A stretch of DNA of 64,000 nucleotides from a bacterium (GTDB taxonomy: Bacteria > Verrucomicrobiota > Verrucomicrobiia > Limisphaerales > UBA8199): contig JAJYHY010000002.1 in the NCBI GenBank assembly GCA_021784555.1, positions 17,604-81,603 of the forward strand, read 5' to 3'. Made by a program: the position numbers and the translations under genes. Under the pieces are notes generated by a model, which ran no database searches, had not been told where the DNA came from, and saw only the letters and a list, made by a program, of their open reading frames with translations. Below, piece by piece: positions 24,630 through 31,817 of the stretch. Positions within the stretch are counted from its first letter, which is position 1. Every line of letters begins with the position of its first letter.

Positions 24630-25670
24630 TCAGTTTTTCTTTAGCCAGGCTTCGATTTCGTCCTTGGCGTAACCGGCGGATTTCAACAACTCGGTGGTTG
24701 AGGCTTCAACCCTGGACCGGAGTTTTGTGTCAGTTTCGAGGCGGCTGTCCACATTCTCTATGTTTTGGATCGCTGCGAGGAGGTCGAGTGCAAGTTCTTT
24801 CTCTCCCGGCGGCGGCTCGGTTTGGGTCTTAATTTTAGAGAGGCCTGAGGTGTCGGTGAGAGGGGATGCATATGGGCGGAACAAAAAGCTTAGCGAGACC
24901 ATGTCGGGCGAACCTGGTTCGACGGAGTAGCAGTACCCGCGCTGCATTTGGATGCTCCACGGGTTCAGTTCCCTGATCAGCCGTAGCAGCCATTTCCCGA
25001 CGCCTAGCCCGAAGAGGGTGAAGAAGTCCGATTCCGAGAGTGCTCCGAAGAAAGTGCAGTCAGCAATATCCTGTCCAGCCGCTGAGGGAATGATCTCGAT
25101 CAGGCGGGCTGCAAAGTCGGGATGGTCGGTGCTGTTCGCACGAACGCAACCGGATAGTTTCTGCATGTCTTCTTCCTCGACCAAGTCCTTGCTCACTCGT
25201 GAGGTGACGAAGAGCAGCCATGGCTCCGTTCTGGAATTGAGTTGGTACTCCATCAGGACGTTGAGGGCATCGTAGTAGCTCGGTCCGCTCTTGCCTTTGC
25301 TGCCGGGGGGCGACACCGACTCACATAGGTCTAAATTCACGACGTCGAAGTCGCCGTAATTTTGGAGATGCCGGTAGGCTTGCGATTGCCTGTTCGCGAT
25401 CTGCTGGAACAGGTCGTGGATGACAGTCGAGGCTCGCCAGATGCCCGGCAGGCTGTTCACTTCGTTGGTGGCGACATTCAACCACGTGTTTGGCTGTGAG
25501 GCGCCGTAGGACTCGTGAAGCCCGAGGTACTTTACATGTTTTCCGAAGCGTAAAAGACATTGGTGCAGCATGCGCACATCCAGGAGGTCATCCCCGGGCA
25601 GGGATAGGTAGTGGAGGGGCCTGTCGTCCTTAAATTTCAGGAACTTGGTGCAGAGCTTTCTGATGTCCAC
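24630..25670 (-). CDS. PP_RS20740-like protein of unknown function, 346 aa
   Basis: Signature segments are DRPLHYLSLPGDDLLDVRML, FDVVNLDLCESV, PWLLFVTSRVS, FFTLFGLGVGKWLLRLI and the C-terminal LRSRVEASTTELLKSAGY. From memory these match proteins annotated as PP_RS20740 family, seen in accessory and defence-like loci; this should be verified. The spacing of LPGDDLLD, a DxxNLDLC strand and a following LFVTSR strand is reminiscent of a Rossmann fold, possibly methyltransferase-like, but no clear SAM loop is visible. It sits next to degraded DNA methyltransferases. Confidence 0.5.
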   Translation of the reverse strand: MDIRKLCTKFLKFKDDRPLHYLSLPGDDLLDVRMLHQCLLRFGKHVKYLGLHESYGASQPNTWLNVATNEVNSLPGIWRASTVIHDLFQQIANRQSQAYRHLQNYGDFDVVNLDLCESVSPPGSKGKSGPSYYDALNVLMEYQLNSRTEPWLLFVTSRVSKDLVEEEDMQKLSGCVRANSTDHPDFAARLIEIIPSAAGQDIADCTFFGALSESDFFTLFGLGVGKWLLRLIRELNPWSIQMQRGYCYSVEPGSPDMVSLSFLFRPYASPLTDTSGLSKIKTQTEPPPGEKELALDLLAAIQNIENVDSRLETDTKLRSRVEASTTELLKSAGYAKDEIEAWLKKN

Positions 25671-25690
25671 GTTCCATCTTCCAGCAAACG

Positions 25691-25876
25691 TGCCTGCCGG
25701 AGGATTGGCGCGACTTAACGCTCAGTACACTACGCTACCGCCTTTTCTGGCTGCCGGGGGAACTTACCCGGCCGCAGAATCGGCCGACGCTCCGGTTAGC
25801 CAACTCGCCGATAATCCAGTGCTGGACTGATCGGATTCTGGCTCTCATCCGCAAGCGGAAGCCGCTAGAGGACTGA
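25691..25876 (+). pseudogene. C-terminal fragment of a DDE transposase (IS4/IS1380-like)
   Basis: Not in the ORF track. The frame reads CLPEDWRDLTLSTLRYRLFW, then LPGELTRPQNRPTLRLANSP and WTDRILALIRKRKPLED, then stop. This is the style of the last 60 residues of IS4/IS1380-type transposases. No upstream part, inverted repeat or target duplication remains, so it is a remnant marking an old insertion near the truncated methyltransferase. Confidence 0.5.
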
Positions 25877-27058
25877 TGCCAGGCTACTGAAAAAACATCG
25901 ACTGCTGCAGAAACATCGGTGCCCATCCTCAATTTTAGGCCGGTTTTCGCAAAAACTCCGAAAACTCACGCCGGATCCAAGATCCAGCGCCGGCAGCTCG
26001 ATTGCCTTATTGGCGTGTTCGCGGCTTTCAACGTGCGAGCGGAGCAGGCTGTGCCGGATGTTGACCATGTCCCTATGCGATTTGGCCGTCAGCAAGCACA
26101 GCTCGAGGGCGTACGTCCGCGAGTAATCGTACCGGTTAAGGTAGGGCGGTGAGGTAATGATGGCGGCCACCCGGCCCTCGTACCGCACCGGGAGACACAT
26201 CTCCCGCGCATCGCCCTGCCTAACGACAGCCTTTGTCTTTGGCTCCTGTCCGAACGTCCGCAGCTCTGAGAGGTCGGCCGCCATCCTGCCCAGTATCGAG
26301 CGCAAGGCCTCCCGCACTGGCGGAATTTTCTTGTCCACCAGGCGAAGGAACTGTCCGTCCTTCGAAGTGCGGCTGACACTCTCCAGGATACTGAGCAATC
26401 CCAGCAGGAGAAAATGCCGGAACGGGGGCTGAAACTTCTCAGTTTCTTCCTTGAAAAACAGCAACTCGGCCTGGGTTTCCTTCGTAAAGGCCAAATTGAT
26501 GATGCGCACGTCGCGCGGGAAGGTGGACTTTGGCTCTCGAAATGGCGCCTCCAGTAGTTTCTGGCTCGCGCTGAGTATTTCATCCAGGTCCGGCCATTTG
26601 GTCAATTTGGCCCTGGCGACAAAGACGGAGGTGGGCAGGATATCAACCCCGATGCCGTGCAGGCCCAATTCCTGAGCGGCCAGAAGCGTTGTGCCACAGC
26701 CGACGAACGGGTCAAAGACAATGTCTCCCTTTTGCAGACCGAATTGGCGAACCAGGCGTACAACCAACTCGCGGGAAAAACCCTCCTTGTATTTGAACCA
26801 GTTATAGACCGGCAGGCCTTTGTTAGGGACATAAGTCACCAGCCGCCGCCAATCCAGGCGATGTTCGAATGCGTCGCGGTACTTTTGCTCAAGGCGGACT
26901 CGCTCCCGCTGCGAAGGGCTGCCTGTTGCTATCGGAAGCGGACTGAGGTTTCGTTTGGTCCCCGCGGCCGGAACCTCCAGGAACGTCAGTTGTTCCGCAT
27001 CCTTGAGCACGAGCGCCCGGTCAGGTTCCGGCAGATTAGAGTTTGAGGCTAATTTCAT
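25865..27058 (-). pseudogene. DNA methyltransferase (N6/N4 class), C-terminally truncated, 397 aa ORF
   Basis: The SAM-binding motif DIVFDPFVGCGTTLLAAQEL and the catalytic TSPPYLNRYDYSRTYALELC are intact, giving a DNA amino-methyltransferase of motif order I to IV. The N-terminal WFKYKEGFSRELVVRLV is typical for restriction-associated enzymes. After SREHANKAIELPALDL the expected C-terminal strands (a VLKPGG-like motif) are missing and replaced by an unrelated Cys/Ser/Phe-rich tail (FCSSRCFFSSLASVL). The break is near 25,985. It overlaps the end of a Dam-like fragment, so two methylases once formed one operon. Probably inactive. Confidence 0.7.
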
Positions 27059-27371
27059 CTGGCAGATGCAATTCGGAACCGGTGTGGATTGCGGGATCGT
27101 AGTTCATCCAGAGGGATTCGGTGCGCTCGCCTTTGGAGGAGTTGCAAAGGCGCGCACCGGCATCGACACGGCGCCAATCCCCGTAAAGGCGATCCATCAG
27201 GGGGCAGGAGTAGCCGGAAAGAGCCACGGCGCCGCGAACCGAATGGAGAAGACCGGCGAGTTGTTCGTGTTCGGCGTCTGTCATTTCATAGCCATAGGCC
27301 TTTGAATCGCCGCGCGATTCATGCGGATAGGGCGGGTCGCAATATAGATTCCGCCCGCCGCGCGCCTCGAT
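27036..27371 (-). pseudogene. C-terminal half of a Dam/D12-class DNA adenine methyltransferase
   Basis: The open frame back to a TAA at 27372 reads RGGRNLYCDPPYPHESRGD, then KAYGYEMTDAEHEQLAGLLH and LSGYSCPLMDRLYGDWRRV. DPPY is motif IV of D12-class adenine methyltransferases and GDWRRV belongs to their C-terminus. The SAM-binding N-terminal half is absent. The track lists only the part from ATG 27284. It overlaps the next methyltransferase by 23 bp. A fossil of a modification or restriction-modification locus. Confidence 0.7.
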
Positions 27372-27785
27372 TTAGATTCGGCGCCGTGGTTCTGCGCCAG
27401 ACTTTGTCCTGGTGCGCTGCTCATTGCTGCTTCGTCGGAAAGCATGCGAGCGCGACCCGGTTTAGGCAAGGCCGGAATGTGCTCCGGACCATTCGACGAC
27501 TCGAGAGCTTGGCGGTTGGCAAGCCTTGCAGGCGGAAGGACCGCCGGAGGTAGGCCGGGCGGCAAACCGGTCATCCCTGGCAACGATGGGATTTGTCAGA
27601 GGGCGCGATTATCAGGTCTCTATTCCTGCACGGCGTGCTTGATTGCCAGGGCGCCATTGCCCCCGTCGCAAACCGTTGCTTTACGGTTTGCAGTCCGTCC
27701 GCCTGCCACGTAACTTACGGACATGAACGAGACGTCGTACTTCCGGCTCGTTGAGCTTTCGCTGATGCCCCAAAGCTGACGCCAC
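27372..27785. other. Decayed stretch with a 9-bp hairpin
   Basis: No convincing gene. GCAAACCGT-TGCTTT-ACGGTTTGC at 27668-27691 is a perfect 9-bp stem. The region probably marks the right end of the accessory island, but no att-like direct repeat was found by eye. Confidence 0.4.
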
Positions 27786-27980
27786 ATGGACTGGATGGCC
27801 ATCTGGACGGTGCTCCTGTCGTTGCTTGCAAGCTTGGGCGAAATGCTATCCCGACACGAGAAGAGGATTTTCCGGGACATATTCAATCGCTACTTGCCGC
27901 TTTACCTTGGAATCAACGGCACCTTCGCGCTCGCGAGCATCGCCCAACTGTTCTTCAAACCCGAACAGAAGTCTCATTAG
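27786..27980 (+). CDS. Small membrane-associated hypothetical protein, 64 aa
   Basis: ATG at 27786; MDWMAIWTVLLSLLASLGEM is a hydrophobic or amphipathic helix. A basic segment follows (SRHEKRIFRDIFNRYLP), then a second hydrophobic part (INGTFALASIAQLFF). One or two membrane helices are likely. Unrecognised; it may be a real small protein but has no strong ribosome binding site. Confidence 0.4.
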   Translation: MDWMAIWTVLLSLLASLGEMLSRHEKRIFRDIFNRYLPLYLGINGTFALASIAQLFFKPEQKSH

Positions 27981-28086
27981 CCGCGGTCAAAAAATGGCCA
28001 GGAATTAACAACCACAGTGTAGCCGCCGGGCGGCGGATGCCCCAAACTGTGACGGCAGATCTGGGAATCTTTGATGTCGCCATGGT

Positions 28087-28953
28087 ATGACCGCCAGTCC
28101 GAGCAGCAAACTTAATGCAAACCCATTTGGGCGGCCGCGAGATTTTCTTCAAAACAGGTTTGTCTATCTGAGGGTCTCCGCCCGCGGCGGAGGTCTCACC
28201 ATCGGCGTTAACCTGAACCCGGACAGGAAGTGCAACTTCGAGTGCGTTTATTGTGAGATTGATCGCCTCGCACCGCCCAAGGCGCCCCGGTTGGACGTGG
28301 AGCTCATGGCCGCCGAGTTGAGCCAGACTCTGGCCCTGGTCCGTGGAGGCAACCTCCGCAGCCTGCGGGCCTATCGCTCTTTGCCGGACGAGTTGCTGCA
28401 ATTGCGCCATGTTGCCCTCAGCGGCGACGGCGAGCCCACGCTCTGCCCGGAGTTCCCCGAGGCCATTCAGGCCGTCATGCATGTTCGTGCCCTGGCCGGA
28501 TTTGCCTTTTTTAAGGTGGTGCTTCTCACCAACGGAGCGGGACTGGGTTTGCCGCACGTCCAACAGACCATTGCCCACTTCACGCGGGCAGACCAAATCT
28601 GGATTAAGCTCGATGGCGGCACCCAGGCCTACCTCAACCGAATCAACGGCACCCGCGTGCCCCTGGAGCGTATCTTGTCGAATATCCTTTCACTGGGACG
28701 CCAAAGGCCCGTGGTTATCCAGAGCCTCTTCCCCAGCCACCTGGGCGAGCCCCCTCCCGCCGAGGAAATCGAACGCTATGCCCACCGCCTGCTCGAGTTG
28801 AAGCAGGCCGGAGCCGAGATCTCTCTGGTCCGCATCTATTCGGCGCTCCATCCCACTCGGCTTCCGGAGTACGGCCACCTGCCGCTCAAGGAACTCTCCC
28901 GCATCGCCCAAGCCGTGCGCCAGATAGCCGACCTCAACGCTGAGGTCTCCTGA
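28087..28953 (+). CDS. Radical SAM protein, 288 aa
   Basis: The cluster motif CNFECVYCE (CxxxCxxC) near residue 54 binds the 4Fe-4S cluster that cleaves S-adenosylmethionine. GGGLTIGVNLNPDRK precedes it and HVALSGDGEPTLCPEF follows, typical for radical SAM enzymes of the MoaA/NrdG-like superfamily with a GGEP-type motif (here SGDGEPT). Later DQIWIKLDGGTQ and VVIQSLF are barrel strands. The substrate is unknown. A 126-aa gene follows 13 bp downstream and is likely co-transcribed. Confidence 0.85.
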   Translation: MTASPSSKLNANPFGRPRDFLQNRFVYLRVSARGGGLTIGVNLNPDRKCNFECVYCEIDRLAPPKAPRLDVELMAAELSQTLALVRGGNLRSLRAYRSLPDELLQLRHVALSGDGEPTLCPEFPEAIQAVMHVRALAGFAFFKVVLLTNGAGLGLPHVQQTIAHFTRADQIWIKLDGGTQAYLNRINGTRVPLERILSNILSLGRQRPVVIQSLFPSHLGEPPPAEEIERYAHRLLELKQAGAEISLVRIYSALHPTRLPEYGHLPLKELSRIAQAVRQIADLNAEVS

Positions 28954-28966
28954 AACAGCCCTCCGT

Positions 28967-29347
28967 ATGAGAACTGATGGCCAAAACTACCTGCAGGAGC
29001 TTGCCAGCCTCCCGCCCGACACCTTTGAAAACCGCTTCTCCAGAATCTCGACCCGGCTTGGCCTGGGCCGCGCCCTCGGTCGCGATGCGCTGGCGCGGCT
29101 TTTCGAGGCGGCCCTTTCCGCCGCCCTGTGCAATATCGCCATAAATGGACTGGGCGGGTGTGAGGGCGAAATCAGGCCCGGCCAGGAATGCAATCGCATC
29201 CGGCTGGAACAGGAGTTTATGGCCGCACGCGATCAGCTTTATCGCTCGCGCGACTGGCGCAAGCTGGCGAGCGCAAAGCGAGACCCCGCCAGCCGGGTGT
29301 TTCTGACGGTGTGTGTAGCGGAAGAGAACCTGGCGAGTGGGCATTAG
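28967..29347 (+). CDS. Hypothetical protein downstream of radical SAM gene, 126 aa
   Basis: Unrecognised. Residues 1-60 are helical (NYLQELASLPPDTFENRFSR, RDALARLFEAALSAAL). A possible metal or redox segment follows (CNIAINGLGGCEGEIRPGQE, with further Cys). The spacing after the radical SAM gene suggests functional linkage. No signal peptide. Its stop lies at the edge of a family D repeat. Confidence 0.6.
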   Translation: MRTDGQNYLQELASLPPDTFENRFSRISTRLGLGRALGRDALARLFEAALSAALCNIAINGLGGCEGEIRPGQECNRIRLEQEFMAARDQLYRSRDWRKLASAKRDPASRVFLTVCVAEENLASGH

Positions 29348-29412
29348 CCATTGATCATTTGGCATTGCCAATGCCTAATGGCAAATGCCCAATGCGTAAT
29401 GAAAAATGCCGC
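29347..29412. repeat. Family D repeat (CATTGGCAATGCC words), copy 2
   Basis: Tandem and inverted ATGCC/CATTGG words ending AAAAATGCCGC. The reverse complement matches 8584-8650 closely. It fills the convergent junction between the radical SAM partner and the DUF72 gene. Confidence 0.7.
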
Positions 29413-29455
29413 GGGGCGCGCCGGCAAGCCGGTAACCTCAACGCTCGGCAGGCGC

Positions 29456-30193
29456 CTATTCCCCGGCGCCAACTCTGCACAACTCGATCAGGAGCCGGGC
29501 ATTGGCCGGCGCCCGGACTTTGACATCGTTATTGAAATACGCATAGACCGTTTTACCTTTGGCGGCCTGCGCGCGGATATGCTCGACCCACGGCGCCAGC
29601 TCCTCACGCGTGTAATCGTGGGCGGCGCCGCCTGTCAGACCGTGGAACCGGATATAGACCAAGTCCGCCGTGACGGTCAGGTTCCTCGGCATGAGCTGGG
29701 AGCTGACCGAGACATGGGCGGCGCCGTGCCGGTGCAACGTCTCGAAGATTTCCTCATCCAGCCAGGAGCCGTGCCGGAACTCCACGGCGTGATGGTAAGC
29801 GCGGGGGAGTTGAGAGAGGAAGGCGTCAAGCTTGCCAGCGTCTTTGTGGAACATGGGCGGGAGTTGCCAAAGAATCACCCCGATACGGCGCTGAAGTGGG
29901 CGGATGCGGTCGAAGAAGCCATCGAGCGCCTCGCCGGCATCGACCAGTTTCTTCATGTGCGTAATGAACCGGCTCCCTTTTGCCGCATAGACAAATCCGG
30001 CGGGCGCTTTGTCCCGCCAGCCTTCGACCATCTTCGCCGCCGGCAGTCGATAAAAGGTGAGATTGATCTCAACCGTCGAAAACTGAGAGGCGTAAAACTC
30101 GAAATGGCGCGATGCGGACAGGCCCGCCGGGTAAAAGCTCCTCTCCCAGCTCTTGTAGGACCAGCCGCTCGTTCCGATGTAGATTCGCTTCAC
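29456..30193 (-). CDS. DUF72 family TIM-barrel protein, 245 aa
   Basis: Starts IYIGTSGWSYKSWERSFYPA, the DUF72 signature, with STVEINLTFYRLP, AAKGSRFITHMKKL, ILWQLPPMFHKD, VEFRHGSWLDEEIFETL and VYIRFHGLTGGAAHDYT. The fold is a TIM barrel of unknown activity, possibly nuclease- or sugar-phosphate-related. I choose GTG 30193, not the track ATG, because it directly precedes KRIYIGTSG and overlaps the upstream stop by four bases (GTGA), so the two genes are coupled. Confidence 0.85.
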   Translation of the reverse strand: MKRIYIGTSGWSYKSWERSFYPAGLSASRHFEFYASQFSTVEINLTFYRLPAAKMVEGWRDKAPAGFVYAAKGSRFITHMKKLVDAGEALDGFFDRIRPLQRRIGVILWQLPPMFHKDAGKLDAFLSQLPRAYHHAVEFRHGSWLDEEIFETLHRHGAAHVSVSSQLMPRNLTVTADLVYIRFHGLTGGAAHDYTREELAPWVEHIRAQAAKGKTVYAYFNNDVKVRAPANARLLIELCRVGAGE

Positions 30194-31731
30194 CAGGCTC
30201 CGCGAATAGCCGGCTTGAGCGTCCAGCTTTGGAGCCGGGCCAACGCCAGGAGTTTCGGGGCACGAAAATCCGCCTTGTGGATAATCCAACCGCCGAACAG
30301 GCCCGGCGTATCCTTCGCAATGTGGCGGGCGGGGAGCAGTTCCGGCTCCGGGCCCAGCGCGACTCCGCCCTCGAGCGGCAGTCGGCCATCGCGCAGGTGG
30401 GCATCATACACGCCGGCCATTGCGACCAGGAACCGCGCTGGCGAGATCGGGTCCGCCCCGATAAAGACGCGCGCCGCGACACGGTGCTGGGTCTGGATGA
30501 AGTTGACGACGTCGCGCAAGGCATCACGGAAGGCCGGCCACGCGATATGGGTCAGTTGGCCGGAGGTGGAGGGCGCACTGTCTGGACCGAACAGGCCGCG
30601 AGCCGGGAGAGGAAAAGAAGGCGCTGCTCCGCCGAGGAGCGTGTCGTCGGCAAGGGCAAGCAACTCGAACTGGTCGGCAACCGAGTAGCTTCGATTGCCG
30701 AGGGTTTGGAAATTCACTGCCGTGTTGCCATTGGCAACGAGATTCGAGGCCAGCGTTGCCAAATCTCCGGCCGATGCGCCGGTAGAGCGTACGAGGTCGG
30801 GATAAACTTCGGGCAAATCGCTGGCGGTGATGAAGCGCACACCGGGGAACGAGCGGATGTAATCGATGTATTGCCCGAAGCGCGCGAAGGCGCCGTCGAT
30901 GTCCGCCTGGGACCGCTCCGGCGGGGCCTTCCATTGCTCGCGAGGCGGGTTGGCGCCGCGGCTGAAGTTGACCGCGTCCCAGAACTTCTGGTGGATGAAT
31001 TCGCAGGGATGATAATAGATGCTGATCAGGCCGCCTCCCGCCTTGCGGAGCCGTTGGACGACGGCGGCAAAGGCCCGTTCACCGGGTTGAACCGCGGCCG
31101 GATCGTGCAGTTCCATTCGCGTGCAGTTCTCACCCATATTGAAAACCGTCAGGGCATTTTCATACCAGAAGGGCTGGTGGTTGAGCCCTACGTCATCCCC
31201 CTCATCGACGTAACAGGGCACTCCGTGTGGGGCGACGCCGATCTGCTTGAGCGCGGCTACGGCTTGAGGCGCCCAGGAGGAGCCCGGCTGTCCGTAACAG
31301 GCCAGGGTCTTCACCGAGAAAATCCTCCGCACGTCCGCCGCGCCGGGACCTTCGCGCCGCACGAACTCCGCTATCCCGTCCAGCCAGCCGCAATCGGCCA
31401 GGTACTCCGTTGGGGTGGGATGGACGGAATGGAAATTGGAGTGATAAGCGATGGTGTGCTTCCGGAGCGCGTTAATCACATCGAAGCGTCCGCGCCGCTC
31501 CAGCGTCCGGGCCTTTTCGCCAACGACCTTGAAGGTGGCGCGGATGTGGCGCTCGGTCAGCATCTCCGCGATTCGCTTGGCGGAGTCATCCGATGCCGGG
31601 AGCATGTAATCTTCGGTGTCGAACCAGAGGATAACGTCAATTCTGGGCTGTTGGGCCAAGGCGCAAAGCCCAAGGAACAACGGCACAAGCAAAGAGATGA
31701 GCAGTCGAAGGATGCGGGCATTAGGTTTCAT
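30190..31731 (-). CDS. Secreted polysaccharide-deacetylase-like protein, 513 aa
   Basis: ATG 31731 begins a signal peptide (KPNARILRLLISLLVPLFLG). Residues 25-110 look like a NodB-type deacetylase start: VILWFDTEDYMLPASDDSA with Asp-Thr-Glu-Asp, ATFKVVGEKA and the metal-type AYHSNFHSVHPT (H-S-x-x-H). The later ISIYYHPCEFIHQKFWD supplies another conserved His. After residue 300 the protein has an extra domain without clear identity. It may act on cell-wall or environmental glycans. It is the first gene of the operon with the DUF72 protein. Confidence 0.7.
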   Translation of the reverse strand: MKPNARILRLLISLLVPLFLGLCALAQQPRIDVILWFDTEDYMLPASDDSAKRIAEMLTERHIRATFKVVGEKARTLERRGRFDVINALRKHTIAYHSNFHSVHPTPTEYLADCGWLDGIAEFVRREGPGAADVRRIFSVKTLACYGQPGSSWAPQAVAALKQIGVAPHGVPCYVDEGDDVGLNHQPFWYENALTVFNMGENCTRMELHDPAAVQPGERAFAAVVQRLRKAGGGLISIYYHPCEFIHQKFWDAVNFSRGANPPREQWKAPPERSQADIDGAFARFGQYIDYIRSFPGVRFITASDLPEVYPDLVRSTGASAGDLATLASNLVANGNTAVNFQTLGNRSYSVADQFELLALADDTLLGGAAPSFPLPARGLFGPDSAPSTSGQLTHIAWPAFRDALRDVVNFIQTQHRVAARVFIGADPISPARFLVAMAGVYDAHLRDGRLPLEGGVALGPEPELLPARHIAKDTPGLFGGWIIHKADFRAPKLLALARLQSWTLKPAIRGAW

Positions 31732-31817
31732 GCCACCAGTGTTATCCCGCGGGCAGGTGGCTGGCAAGCGCAGGTTAGCATTTGCCATCCATTGTGATTG
31801 TGCCCACGATAGGCGCG

